Counted from the stretch's first letter, positions 28,289 through 37,068 are shown. The stretch: DNA of 64,000 bases from Burkholderia pyrrocinia (GCF_022809715.1 NZ_CP094460.1:186001-250000), one strand, 5' to 3'. A program made the numbers and translations. The notes: a model not told the origin generated them from the sequence alone.

Positions 28289-28498
28289 GCCTTCGTCGCA
28301 CCGGGCAGTCCGTGGCAAATCGAGGTCGTTGAGAGCGTTGGCCGCAAGCCGCGCGAGGAATTGCTGAACCGGGGAGGGTTCCGCAGTCGTGCCGCAGCCA
28401 AGGTGCTCATCGAACGCTGGCGGCAGTTTTACGACGGGCGCCGGCCTCTTGCCACACATCGCTATAACTTCCCGCCACCGTCCGTCCGGCCTGGCTGG
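28289..28498 (+). mobile_element. IS3-family transposase (OrfB) C-terminal remnant
   Basis: Seventy codons read as the end of an IS3-type DDE transposase: FVAPGSPWQIEVVESVGRKP, REELLNRGGF and KVLIERWRQFYDGRRP, against the usual PGSPWQNGYVESFNGRLRDE...WRxxYNxxRPH. Several conserved residues are changed and no start or upstream domain is present, so it is inactive. Confidence 0.72.
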
Positions 28499-28557
28499 GT
28501 TCCGATAATATCGACGCGAGACTCAGCGTCTGACTGGCTACAAAATTCCGCCGCATG

Positions 28558-29778
28558 TCACGTAGTCGCGTCGTTGATTTTTGGCAGCCAGGCAAACGCG
28601 ATTGTCACCAGCGTGACGCCGACGACGAGCATCGGCACCACCATTGGCCACGCGCCCAGTTGATAGCGCGGATCGGTGAAAGCCGCTGCCGTCTGTCCCA
28701 CGCTGAAAGCGAAGAACATCATGATGAAGCCAGACCAGGATACCGCGCGACCCGCAAGATGAGGCAGGCTGCTGACCGCCCCCGCCTGCCCGCATGGCTG
28801 ATGGATCCCGTGGCCGAGGCAATACACGCCATGCCCCGCGAGCAGCGGCCAGATGCTCCCGGGAAGCAACGCGCAGCCCACCGCCTGAATCACCGCGCCG
28901 GAGAGGCTCAACGTTGCGCCTTGTCGCACCGTTCGCAGCATGCTCTGACGTCGCAACAGCAGGCGGCAGCCATACGTACTCAGGACATAGACGAACGTAC
29001 CGCTCGCCGGTATCCAGCCATATCGCTGGGGCGACAGGCCGAGATGCCGGATGTAGATTGCGGGAGAGAGCAATAGAAAGCAGAACATGCCGGTGTACGT
29101 CGAGGCGGCCAGCAACGCCCATACCCTGAACGTGGCATTGCCGAATATCTCGCGCACGTCCCGGATCGAGCCTCGGCTCGAAGCGATTCTGGCGAAGCTT
29201 TCCTCGAAGCCGTACCAACACATGACGAGCAGCCCGAACGCATACAGGCTCATCCCCGCGAGCACCCATCGCCATCCGGCCAGCTGCGTGACATACGCGC
29301 CGAGAATCGGCGCGAGGAACGCCATCATCCCCATTCCCATGAAACCACGCGCCATCACGTACGGGCCATCGGCTGCCGAATACCGGTCGCGCACCGTCGC
29401 GCGCGCGCATACCAGGATCGCGGCCATGGCAAAGCCCTGCATCGCGCGAGCGGCTACCAGCAGCGCTGCGGTTGAAGCGAGCGCAGCCGCGAGCGCTGCA
29501 AGCGCATAGAGCGCCAGGCCACTCAGCAACACGGGGCGGCGGCCGTATCGGTCGGAAAGACTGCCCATCGGCAATTGCCCGATACCGAATATCAATGCGA
29601 AAACCGTGAGGCTGACGCTGGCAGAGCCCAGCGTTGCGGCGATTTCAGGCAGCGCCGGCAGGTAACTGTCGGTCGCCACCGGCTGGGCCGCCAGCAGAAG
29701 CGGCAACATGAGCGCGAAGTTCAGGCGAGCAGGGCGCGTGGTGTCCGGCATGACGGTTTTCGGTACGGTATCGGGCAT
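28558..29778 (-). CDS. Bcr/CflA-family MFS drug efflux transporter
   Basis: 406 residues with 12 predicted helices. DSYLPALPEIAATLG near the N-terminus and GQLPMGSLSDRYGRRPVLL (MFS motif A, with the GxLSDRxGRR loop) identify the Bcr/CflA proton-drug antiporter group. Members pump out bicyclomycin, chloramphenicol or sulfonamides, but the substrate here is not known. ATG 29778 and an internal ATG at 29751 both lack a good ribosome binding site. It sits alone downstream of the IS scars, in the same direction as the operon that follows upstream. Confidence 0.85.
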   Translation of the reverse strand: MPDTVPKTVMPDTTRPARLNFALMLPLLLAAQPVATDSYLPALPEIAATLGSASVSLTVFALIFGIGQLPMGSLSDRYGRRPVLLSGLALYALAALAAALASTAALLVAARAMQGFAMAAILVCARATVRDRYSAADGPYVMARGFMGMGMMAFLAPILGAYVTQLAGWRWVLAGMSLYAFGLLVMCWYGFEESFARIASSRGSIRDVREIFGNATFRVWALLAASTYTGMFCFLLLSPAIYIRHLGLSPQRYGWIPASGTFVYVLSTYGCRLLLRRQSMLRTVRQGATLSLSGAVIQAVGCALLPGSIWPLLAGHGVYCLGHGIHQPCGQAGAVSSLPHLAGRAVSWSGFIMMFFAFSVGQTAAAFTDPRYQLGAWPMVVPMLVVGVTLVTIAFAWLPKINDATT

Positions 29779-29874
29779 CGGTAACGCAAGTTGGCTCTGT
29801 CAGTGAGGGCGCAGCAGCAAGCTGGAAATGATTGGCGGAAGGGGCGCCGAACACGACGCCCCGTCGAGTGCCGG

Positions 29875-31302
29875 CTAGCTGCCGACGGATCCTGGCACGT
29901 GTTCGCGCACGATGCGATTGCGCGACATCGCCGCGACGCGCAGCCGGTCGTATTCTGCCGTGTCGACCGGTTGAGCGTTCGCTCGTCCCAGGTCGTTCAT
30001 AGGGACACGATGGGTCTCGCGTGCGCTCAAGGCTGCGAGCGACGCAATCACGGTGATGCCGAACGCGATCGCACCGACGATCAGCCAGACGTGGTGTCCG
30101 CCGGGCGGCGCGACCGCCGTGAACAGAGCCGGCAGCATCGCCGTGGCTGCGGTACCGAGGTTCTGCGCGATCGCCATTGCCGAGACGCGGGTGCGGGTCG
30201 GGAAGAGTTCCGGATAAAAGGCGGGAAATACGGCGTTGTAGCCCTGATACACGACACCCCACATGAGCATCGACATCGCGAATGCGAGCGGCACGTTCCG
30301 GATGCTGATCGCATACAGGTAGGCGAACGCGAGCAGCCCGGCGGCCAGCGAGCCGACGATGATCGGCGGCCGGCGTCCGACCCGGTCGGACAGGTTGCCG
30401 ACGAACGGAATCACGATCATCGCAACGATATTGCCCACCACCGTGATCCAGAGATAGATATCTTTCTGGAATCCGATTCCATACGCCGGCTGGACCGCAT
30501 AGGCTGCGCCGAAGATCGTGGCGACGACCGGAATCACGTTCATCATCGACATGCACGCGACGCGCACCATGTCGGGAAGGTGGTGCCTGAAAGCGTCGGC
30601 AACGGGCGAGCCGGCTTGCGACCGGTTGCGTACCGCTTCGTCGAAGGCCGGCGACTCGTCGACCTCGCGGCGAATGATCAAGCCCGCAACGATGACCAGC
30701 GCACTCAGCAGGAACGGAATGCGCCAGCCCCAGCTATCGAATTGCGCGGACGGCATGTAGTAGGCGAGCGGCAGGAACACGGCGGCGGCCAGCACCTGCC
30801 CGGCCTGCACGCCCTGTAGCGTGAAGCTGACGAAGTATCCGCGTCGACCGAACGGCGCGTGCTCCAGGATCATCGAGCTCGCGCCGGTGATCTCGCCGGC
30901 CACGGCGAAACCCTGCAGCAGGCGAAGCGTCACCAGCAATGCCGGCGCGATCAGCCCGGCTTGCTGATAGGTCGGCAGGAGGCCGACTCCGACGGTCGAG
31001 ATTCCCATCAGGAACATGCAGAAAAGCAGGACGGTTTTCCGTCCGCGCGTGTCGCCGAGATGGCCCAGCACGAACGCGCCGATCGGGCGGGACACATAGC
31101 CGACACCGTAAGTGGCCAGCGACGCGATGATGGCTGTCGTGGGGCTGCCGTGCGGAAAGAATATCTGCGGGAAGATCAGCGCCGATGCCGTGGCGTAGAT
31201 GAAGAAATCGTAGTATTCGAGCACCGAGCCGATCCAGCCGCTGATGGCGGCTTTTCTCGATTGGTGCCTGCCCCGGGGCTCGTCTCGCAAGGTCGTGGTC
31301 AT
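29875..31302 (-). CDS. MHS-family MFS transporter (shikimate/dicarboxylate type)
   Basis: 475 residues, 12 helices. The opening GWIGSVLEYYDFFIYATASA and the loop GHLGDTRGRKTVL are typical of the metabolite:H+ symporter group (ShiA, KgtP, ProP). RLLQGFAVAGEITGASSMI is another family marker. It likely imports the growth substrate of the operon. ATG 31302 has GGAG nine bases upstream; the frame open to 31428 lacks this. A 207-base gap separates it from the aroQ-like gene, with a hairpin just after that gene's stop. Confidence 0.86.
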   Translation of the reverse strand: MTTTLRDEPRGRHQSRKAAISGWIGSVLEYYDFFIYATASALIFPQIFFPHGSPTTAIIASLATYGVGYVSRPIGAFVLGHLGDTRGRKTVLLFCMFLMGISTVGVGLLPTYQQAGLIAPALLVTLRLLQGFAVAGEITGASSMILEHAPFGRRGYFVSFTLQGVQAGQVLAAAVFLPLAYYMPSAQFDSWGWRIPFLLSALVIVAGLIIRREVDESPAFDEAVRNRSQAGSPVADAFRHHLPDMVRVACMSMMNVIPVVATIFGAAYAVQPAYGIGFQKDIYLWITVVGNIVAMIVIPFVGNLSDRVGRRPPIIVGSLAAGLLAFAYLYAISIRNVPLAFAMSMLMWGVVYQGYNAVFPAFYPELFPTRTRVSAMAIAQNLGTAATAMLPALFTAVAPPGGHHVWLIVGAIAFGITVIASLAALSARETHRVPMNDLGRANAQPVDTAEYDRLRVAAMSRNRIVREHVPGSVGS

Positions 31303-31479
31303 CGTCGTCTCCAGATATTGATATGTGTGCCGGGCAACGCGGGTGATGCGGGGAGTCGTCACTGCCCGATGTATCGACTCCGTTGTGTGACCTGACCGAG
31401 GCCGATCGATACGACGCGCGGCGAGCAACCGCGGTGCGCAACGCCGTGCACCCGGCAGCGGTTGCGCATGTGCGTCGGT

Positions 31480-31502
31480 CCCGCATCGGCAGCCGATACG
31501 GG
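31480..31502 (-). terminator. Hairpin after the aroQ-like gene
   Basis: CCCGCATCGGC (31480-31490) and GCCGATACGGG (31492-31502) are inverted copies with one mismatch. It lies seven bases past the aroQ-like stop and lacks a T run, so it may attenuate or stabilise the mRNA before the transporter gene. Confidence 0.35.
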
Positions 31503-31509
31503 AATCGGC

Positions 31510-31953
31510 CTATTCCTCGCCGAGCGCCGAGACCGCGGCCCTCAGCGCCAGCAGATAGCTTTGAACACCGAAACCGCAAATCTGCCCGCTGACGATCTCG
31601 GCCAGGACGGAGTGATGCCGGAACGGCTCGCGTGCATGAATGTTGGACATGTGCAGTTCGACGATCGGGCACGTGAGGATGGCAAGGGCATCGCGAATGC
31701 CGTAGCTGTAATGCGTCCATGCGCCCGCGTTGATCAGCACCGCATCCTGGCGTTCCTCGAAGGCGCGATGAATGCGCTCGCACATCGCTCCTTCGCTGTT
31801 TGTCTGGAACGAATCCACCTGTACACCCAGTTCCTCCGCCAGCCCTTGCAGCCGTGCATCGATCTGTGCGAGCGTGATCGTCCCGTACTGTGCCGGGTCG
31901 CGCTTGCCGAACATGTTGTGATTGATGCCGTGCAGCATCAGGATCTTCTTCAT
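31510..31953 (-). CDS. aroQ: Type II 3-dehydroquinate dehydratase-like protein
   Basis: 147 residues, the standard size of dodecameric type II dehydroquinases, which interconvert 3-dehydroquinate and 3-dehydroshikimate. Catalytic positions are kept: Asn in HGINHN, Lys-Arg and Tyr in FGKRDPAQYG, Asn and His in LINAGAWTHYSYGIRDA, and His/Arg in ELHMSNIHAREPFRHHS. The loop HGINHNMFGKR departs from the usual NGPNLNLLGxRE. ATG 31953 has GGAG six bases away. A biosynthetic copy is expected elsewhere, so this one is probably catabolic or acts on a related ring acid. Confidence 0.85.
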   Translation of the reverse strand: MKKILMLHGINHNMFGKRDPAQYGTITLAQIDARLQGLAEELGVQVDSFQTNSEGAMCERIHRAFEERQDAVLINAGAWTHYSYGIRDALAILTCPIVELHMSNIHAREPFRHHSVLAEIVSGQICGFGVQSYLLALRAAVSALGEE

Positions 31954-31972
31954 GCGAATCTCCATTGCGTGT

Positions 31973-32809
31973 TCAATCAAAGGGCACGGCCAGCCGATCG
32001 ATCACCGAACTGGTCTCGGGGCGCACGCCGCGCCACCACGCGAACGCTTCGGCCGCCTGCTCGACCAGCATGCCGACGCCGTCCGCGATTCCGTGTACGC
32101 CTGCGTTTTTCGCGAGCCGGAGAAACGGCGTCAGACGCTTGCCGTATGCAAGTTCGTAGGCCGTGCCGGCCGGACTGAACACGCTCGGCGGGACCGGCGG
32201 CAGGTCGCCGGTCAGGCTGGCCGACGTCGCATTGACGACCAGGTCGAAACGCCCCATCCGTGCGAGGTCTGCGTAGCCGCCGGCAACGAGCGGACCGCGC
32301 CCGGCAACTTGCGCGACCAATGCGCGCGCCTTGTCGACGTCGCGATTCGCGATGACCAGTTCGGCCGGTCCGGCTTCGAGGAACGGTAAAAGCGCGCCGC
32401 GTGCCGCGCCGCCTGCACCGAGCACCAGGACACGCTTGCCGGCCATCGGCAGATTGAGGTTCGCTTCGATATCGCGAACCAGTCCGATGCCGTCGAAGTT
32501 GTCTGCCAGGATGCGGCCGCCGTCGAACTTGAGCGCGTTGGCCGCGCCCGCGAGCTGCGCACGCTCGCTGCGTTCGTCCGACATCGCGAACGCGTCGAGC
32601 TTGAACGGCGCGGTTACGTTGATGCCCTTGCCGCCGCCCTCGAAAAACGCACGAACCGCGGCAGCGAAAGCGCCTGCCGGCTCGACGGGCCCCTCGATGG
32701 CCGTATAGCTGAGGTCCTGCCGCGTCTCCTGCGCGAAAAGGCCGTGAATCAGCGGGGATTTCGTGTGTCCGATCGGATTGCCGATCACCGCGTACTGGTC
32801 GGTCATCAT
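31973..32809 (-). CDS. aroE: Shikimate dehydrogenase-like oxidoreductase
   Basis: 278 residues. The substrate-binding loop AVIGNPIGHTKSPLIHGLF opens the protein, with the catalytic Lys in INVTAPFKLDAF and Asp in ADNFDGIGLVRD, then the NADP-binding VLVLGAGGAARGAL. In canonical AroE the loops read NTDG and AVNTL; here they read NFDG and AANAL, so a threonine is replaced by phenylalanine. This suggests a paralogue of the SdhL/quinate type with shifted substrate use. Its ATG overlaps the preceding CoA-transferase stop (ATGA), so the two are translated together. Confidence 0.85.
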   Translation of the reverse strand: MMTDQYAVIGNPIGHTKSPLIHGLFAQETRQDLSYTAIEGPVEPAGAFAAAVRAFFEGGGKGINVTAPFKLDAFAMSDERSERAQLAGAANALKFDGGRILADNFDGIGLVRDIEANLNLPMAGKRVLVLGAGGAARGALLPFLEAGPAELVIANRDVDKARALVAQVAGRGPLVAGGYADLARMGRFDLVVNATSASLTGDLPPVPPSVFSPAGTAYELAYGKRLTPFLRLAKNAGVHGIADGVGMLVEQAAEAFAWWRGVRPETSSVIDRLAVPFD

Positions 32810-34026
32810 TGGCTCGCTTTTGAATAGAGGACGCCGTCGGCCTGCATCGCATCGATTTCGGCCGAATCGAACCCGAGGGAGCGCGCGACTTCCGCGTTGT
32901 GCTGCCCGAGATCGGGCGCGACGTCGCGAATCGTCGTATCGCAATCGGAAAACCGGAACGGCAGGTTGGGCAGGCGCAGTGTCCCGTAGCGCGGATGCTG
33001 TTGCTCGACGACCATGCCTCTCGCCTGGATCTGCGGATCGTTCAATACCTCGTCGATGCGCTGCACCTTCGCGCACGGAACGTCGATGCCGTCCAGCAGT
33101 TCGAGCACCGACGCGACGGAACGCGCGGCCACCCACGGCTCGACCACCGACAGAATCTCCGCGCGGTGCGCGTTGCGGCCGGTGCTGTCGTGAAACCGTG
33201 TGTCGGCGCCGAAATCCGCCGGGCCGCCGTGCGTCGCGATCAGATCGGCGAAGCGTTTCCACGCGTCGTCGACTTGCGCGGCGATCACGAGATCGCCGTC
33301 CGCGGCGCGGAATACGCCGTAGAGCGTCGACGTCGGCATGTCGTGCCCGGTCTGCTCGGGCAGCACGCCCTGCAGCGTGTAGCACTGCACCGCATATTCG
33401 TGCATCGATACCAGCGTGTCGTACAGCGCCATGTCGATGTGTTGCCCGCGGCCGCTCTTCACGCGCCCGAGCAGCGCGGCGTTGATGGCCGCGACCGCAT
33501 GAATGCCGGTGTACATGTCGCCGAGCGAGATGCGCAGCAGCGGCGGCCGCTCGCCCGGCGTGCCGACCATCTGCATGATTCCGCTCTTGGCTTCCGCGAT
33601 CAGCCCGAAGCCTGCGCGATGCGCATCGGGACCGGTATGCCCGTACGCCGAAATCGAACAGTAGACGAGGCGCGGATTGCGCGCCGACAGTTCGGCATAG
33701 CCGAGCCCGAGCTTGTCCAGCGCGCCCGGCCGATAGTTCTCGATGAACACGTCGGCGGAGTCGCACAGCCGCTGCATGAACGCCTTGCCGCGCGCGTCCT
33801 TCATGTTGACGCTCACGCCGCGCTTGCCCATGTTGAGCTGCAGGAAGTAGCCGCTTTGCTGGTCGTCGAGCACGGTCGCGTGCTGGCGTCCGGCGTCGCC
33901 TGACCCGGGGCGCTCGACCTTGATGACTTCGGCGCCGAGCGCCGCGAGACAGCGCCCGACATACGGCCCGGCAAGGAAGTGGCTGTAGTCGACGACGCGA
34001 ATGCCTTCGAGTGGGCGAGCCTGCAT
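32806..34026 (-). CDS. Class III CoA-transferase (CaiB/BaiF family)
   Basis: 406 residues. LEGIRVVDYSHFLAGPYVGR and LAALGAEVIKVERPGSGD are the standard N-terminal segments, and the catalytic aspartate that forms the acyl anhydride is in RISLGDMYTGIHA. RGQHIDMALYDTLVSM and GMVVEQQHPRYG are conserved near the dimer interface. It moves CoA from a donor such as succinyl-CoA to a carboxylic acid, activating it. It starts one base inside the MaoC stop (TAATG). With MaoC it forms a CoA-dependent activation and hydration pair. Confidence 0.9.
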   Translation of the reverse strand: MQARPLEGIRVVDYSHFLAGPYVGRCLAALGAEVIKVERPGSGDAGRQHATVLDDQQSGYFLQLNMGKRGVSVNMKDARGKAFMQRLCDSADVFIENYRPGALDKLGLGYAELSARNPRLVYCSISAYGHTGPDAHRAGFGLIAEAKSGIMQMVGTPGERPPLLRISLGDMYTGIHAVAAINAALLGRVKSGRGQHIDMALYDTLVSMHEYAVQCYTLQGVLPEQTGHDMPTSTLYGVFRAADGDLVIAAQVDDAWKRFADLIATHGGPADFGADTRFHDSTGRNAHRAEILSVVEPWVAARSVASVLELLDGIDVPCAKVQRIDEVLNDPQIQARGMVVEQQHPRYGTLRLPNLPFRFSDCDTTIRDVAPDLGQHNAEVARSLGFDSAEIDAMQADGVLYSKASQ

Positions 34027-34484
34027 TACAGTGCCTCCGGGCGGCGCGGCACCATCAGGCGATGCTCGCCGTGTTGAACGACCTGACCGTCCTGATTGAT
34101 CAGCTCCGACGGCAGCACGACGATGCCCCAATCCGGGCGACTCTTGCTGGCCCGCATCGAACCGACGCGGAATTTCACGTGCAGCACGTCGCCGACCTTG
34201 ATCGGCAGCAGGAAATCCCAGGTCCAGCCGAGCGACATGCCCGGCAGAAAGCGATAGTCGCTCTGCGTCTTCAGGCCGTCGGCGATGGACAGGCCGAACA
34301 GTCCGTGTGCGACGAGGCAGCCGAAATGGCTCGCGTTTGCGTATTCCTCGTCCACGTGGACGGGCGTATGGTCGCCGGTGAGGTCGGCGTACGCGAGAAT
34401 GCGCTCCTTGGTCACGATGTAGCTCGGGCTCGTGCACGTGTCACCCTCGCGGGCGTCGTCCCAGTATTTCTCGACGATCGTCAT
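34026..34484 (-). CDS. MaoC-like hydratase
   Basis: 152 residues of hot-dog fold. The hydratase-2 motif is clear: LTGDHTPVHVDEEYANAS, with the catalytic Asp and His, followed by GCLVAHGLFGLSIADGL. Family members add or remove water on enoyl-CoA or mesaconyl-CoA thioesters. Its ATG overlaps the stop of the VOC gene by three bases. Position directly before a CoA-transferase suggests it acts on the CoA ester made by that enzyme. Confidence 0.88.
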   Translation of the reverse strand: MTIVEKYWDDAREGDTCTSPSYIVTKERILAYADLTGDHTPVHVDEEYANASHFGCLVAHGLFGLSIADGLKTQSDYRFLPGMSLGWTWDFLLPIKVGDVLHVKFRVGSMRASKSRPDWGIVVLPSELINQDGQVVQHGEHRLMVPRRPEAL

Positions 34485-34879
34485 GGCCGTGCCTCCGCGC
34501 GCGGGTTGATCGCCAGTGCCTGCGCGACGCAGGAAGCCGGCCTGGCCTGGATCAGTTCGACGGCGAGCCCGTCGGGCAGACGAAGCCAGTTCCGTCCCTG
34601 CGGCATCTCCGTCACGCCGAATCGTTGTGCCGCGGCCAGTGCGGCCTCCAGGTCCTCGCACATCACGCCGAGATGGGCGAGCCGGCCTTCCGGGCCATCG
34701 TGTTCCGGCGCGTGGATGAACTGCAGGCCGCCGAGCGTCCAGTACTGCCGCGGTGCGTCGAGCGTGCCGTCCACTTCGCGCAGGGTCATGCCGAGCACGT
34801 CCTCGAAGAAGCGGATGTGCCAGCGGATGTCCTTCACCCAGATCGCTACGTGTTCCAGATAGGCTTTCGAGGCACTCAT
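34481..34879 (-). CDS. VOC-superfamily protein (glyoxalase/dioxygenase fold)
   Basis: 132 residues. YLEHVAIWVKDIRWHIRFFE starts one beta-alpha-beta-beta-beta unit, with a His metal ligand near the start, and LAHLGVMCEDLEAALAAA starts the second. LRLPDGLAVELIQA supplies the terminal Glu ligand. Such proteins are metal-dependent lyases, isomerases, epimerases or ring-cleaving dioxygenases; the reaction here is open. It overlaps the genes on both sides (ATGA at 34876-34879), which ties it to the operon. Confidence 0.82.
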   Translation of the reverse strand: MSASKAYLEHVAIWVKDIRWHIRFFEDVLGMTLREVDGTLDAPRQYWTLGGLQFIHAPEHDGPEGRLAHLGVMCEDLEAALAAAQRFGVTEMPQGRNWLRLPDGLAVELIQARPASCVAQALAINPRAEARP

Positions 34880-35826
34880 GCTGCAGCCTCCTCGCGCTGG
34901 CGATCGGCCATCGCGCGCTCGAGCCCCTTGATGCAGGCGACGAGCGTGGCATTCACCGGGGTCGGCACGCCGTAGCGCTGCCCGCAGCGCACGACCGAAC
35001 CGTTGATGAAGTCGATCTCGGTGATCGAACCCTTCTCCAGGCTTTGCAGCATCGACGTTTTGAAGGACGCGGGCAGCCCCTCGGCGGCGAGCGTCCAGGC
35101 CTGTTCGGGATCGGTCATCGACAGCTTCACGCCGGCTGCCTGCGCCGCCGCGATCGCCTCGGCCACGGCCGCGAGCGACGTCGCCTTCAGCAGCGCCTCG
35201 TCATAAAGCTGCCCGTAGGTGAGGCCGGTCAGCCCCGTCAGCGCACCCGTCGCGACATTTACCAGCAGCTTGTCCCACATCGTGCCGACGATGTTGTCGC
35301 TGATCGTCGTGGCGAGGCCGGCGGCATTGAATGCGGCGGCGATCGCCTGCACGCGCGGTGTGACGCGGCCGTCGAGTTCGCCGATATAGGTGGTTTTGCC
35401 GATCACGCCGGATTCGATGTGACCCGCGCCGCGCAGCACGCCGCCGACGTAGGTCTTGCCCGCGAGGACGCGCTCGCGGCCGACGACGTCGATCAGGATG
35501 TCCTCGTGCCCGAGGCCGTTCTGCAGCGACAGCACGGCCGTATCCGGCCCCACCAGCGATTGGGCGCCGCGGATGGCCGCATCGGTCTGGAACGACTTGA
35601 CCAGCACCACCACCAGGTCGGCCGCGCCGACATCGGCAACCCGAGTCGTCGCGTGAACGCGGACGTGGCGGGTGCCGCCCGCGTCGTCGACGCGCAGGCC
35701 GTCACCGCGCATCGCATCGACGTGCGCGGGCGAGCGGTCGATCAGCCAGGTCTCGTGGCCGCCTTGGGTAAGGGTGGCGCCGATCGCGCAGCCCAGCGCG
35801 CCAGCCCCCAGAATCGCTATTTTCAA
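34876..35826 (-). CDS. Ketopantoate reductase-family oxidoreductase (PanE/ApbA-like)
   Basis: 316 residues. The dinucleotide motif ILGAGALGCAIGATL opens the protein, VVVLVKSFQTDAA holds the NADPH-side lysine, LSLQNGLGHEDIL is the PanE signature and SLEKGSITEIDFINGSV the C-terminal substrate region. It should reduce or oxidise a 2-keto/2-hydroxy acid. The start is taken as TTG 35826, because AAGGAG lies seven bases upstream; the in-frame GTG at 35853 would put that site inside the gene. It is the first gene of the operon. Confidence 0.85.
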   Translation of the reverse strand: MKIAILGAGALGCAIGATLTQGGHETWLIDRSPAHVDAMRGDGLRVDDAGGTRHVRVHATTRVADVGAADLVVVLVKSFQTDAAIRGAQSLVGPDTAVLSLQNGLGHEDILIDVVGRERVLAGKTYVGGVLRGAGHIESGVIGKTTYIGELDGRVTPRVQAIAAAFNAAGLATTISDNIVGTMWDKLLVNVATGALTGLTGLTYGQLYDEALLKATSLAAVAEAIAAAQAAGVKLSMTDPEQAWTLAAEGLPASFKTSMLQSLEKGSITEIDFINGSVVRCGQRYGVPTPVNATLVACIKGLERAMADRQREEAAA

Positions 35827-35907
35827 TGGCTTCTCCTTGACGTATGGCACCACGATAGGAGTCGCCGCTCATGCCGACAATGCAATGGATACAATGGCGT
35901 CATTGCC
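35827..35907. promoter_or_regulatory. Divergent control region with CAATG palindrome
   Basis: Only 81 bases separate the PanE-like gene from the divergent LysR gene. CAATG-GCGT-CATTG (35892-35905) is a perfect inverted repeat, and further ACAATG repeats lie around it. This is the expected place for a LysR operator overlapping both promoters. Confidence 0.55.
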
Positions 35908-36840
35908 ATGGACAATAACGCCGCGATGCCAGCCGATCTGCCCGACCTGAAGCTGCTTCAGCTTTTCGATCTCCTGTACGACATGCGCAGCGTCACGCGC
36001 GTCGCCGAGCAACTGGGCCAGAGTCAGCCGACGGTCAGCATCTGGCTCGGGCACTTGCGGGAACACCTGCACGATCCGCTCTTCATCCGGACGCCCGGCG
36101 GCATGGCGCCGACGCCGCAAGCCGACGCGCTGATCGGGCCATGCCGGGAAATTCTCGAATCCCTGCGGCGCTTCACGGCATGGGAGATCGCGTTCGATCC
36201 TGCGACGGCCCAGCGACGCTTTCGCATCTGCATGACCGACGCGAGCCACATCACGCTGCTCCCGCGGCTACTGGCCCATGTCCGCGCGCAGGCGCCCGGC
36301 GTCCGGCTGGAAGCCGCACGGATCGACGGCAATACGGAGCGCGCGCTCGAATCAGGCGAAGCCGATCTCGCGATCGGCTATGTGCCGTGGCTAGGCGGCG
36401 GCATTTATCAGCAGAAGCTGTACGACCAGGACTGGGTATGTCTGGCCAACCGGCATCACCCAAGGATTCGCGGTCGCCTCGGGGCGAAGCAGTATCGTTC
36501 CGAAGGACATGTCGCCATTACCGCGGGAACCGGGGCGCAACTCCTCGAACAGGCGCTGCGGCAGGCGCGCATCGAGCGAGACGTGGTGCTGGAGTTACCG
36601 GGTTTTCTGGGGCTGGGTGCGATCGTCCAGACGACCGACCTGATCACGACGCTACCCCGTCATATCGGCCAGACACTGGCTCAGGCGAGCGATCTGGCGG
36701 TTCATGCGTGCCCGATCCCGGTCGAAGGCTTCGCGGTACGGCAGCATTGGCATGCGCGCTATCACCACGAGGCCGGCAACCGGTGGCTGCGCGGCGTCGT
36801 GATCCAACTGTTCGGCGCCTCGCATCCGTCCGCAGCGTAG
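35908..36840 (+). CDS. LysR-family transcriptional regulator
   Basis: 310 residues. The helix-turn-helix reads SVTRVAEQLGQSQPTVSIWL, followed by LREHLHDPLFIRTPGGMAPT, typical of LysR. The effector domain begins near residue 100 (FRICMTDASHITLLPRLLAH). Divergent placement, 81 bases from the CoA/shikimate-like operon, marks it as that operon's regulator. ATG 35908 is chosen as the first in-frame start after the gap; ATG 35926 is possible. It is the last intact gene before the right attachment site. Confidence 0.88.
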   Translation: MDNNAAMPADLPDLKLLQLFDLLYDMRSVTRVAEQLGQSQPTVSIWLGHLREHLHDPLFIRTPGGMAPTPQADALIGPCREILESLRRFTAWEIAFDPATAQRRFRICMTDASHITLLPRLLAHVRAQAPGVRLEAARIDGNTERALESGEADLAIGYVPWLGGGIYQQKLYDQDWVCLANRHHPRIRGRLGAKQYRSEGHVAITAGTGAQLLEQALRQARIERDVVLELPGFLGLGAIVQTTDLITTLPRHIGQTLAQASDLAVHACPIPVEGFAVRQHWHARYHHEAGNRWLRGVVIQLFGASHPSAA

Positions 36841-37053
36841 GGATGTGCGCTTATTCCGCGTTGCTTGGATCTATCCGTGTCGGGCAGCACGCCGGGTTCG
36901 AAGCCTGTGGCTAGTGCCGTGGCCGATTTTCGAGGAGGCGTTTGGCAACGGGTTGGGGCGAGTCGCGCGCGTTGGGTAGGATCATGGGTAGCGAGCCATC
37001 TGCGACTGCGGGAGTCTTACCTGCCGGTTCAATGTGAGCCGTAGTTGTAGTCC
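36841..37053. other. Island right border, degenerate sequence
   Basis: No gene is supported. Several GGGTAG-type motifs resemble the integrase leader at 18130-18160. CCGGTTCAATGTGA at 37024-37037 is identical to the last 14 matching bases of the integrase fragment (18295-18308). This may be a decayed integrase or a recombination scar. Confidence 0.5.
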
Positions 37054-37068
37054 GCTGCCTTCCGCCAT
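37054..37068 (+). repeat. Right attachment site (attR)
   Basis: An exact 15-base copy of the selC 3'-end site at 17988-18002. Upstream bases (GTAGTTGTAGTCC) also resemble the tRNA T arm (GTAGGTTCGACTCCT). It closes a 19.07-kb island. Confidence 0.78.
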
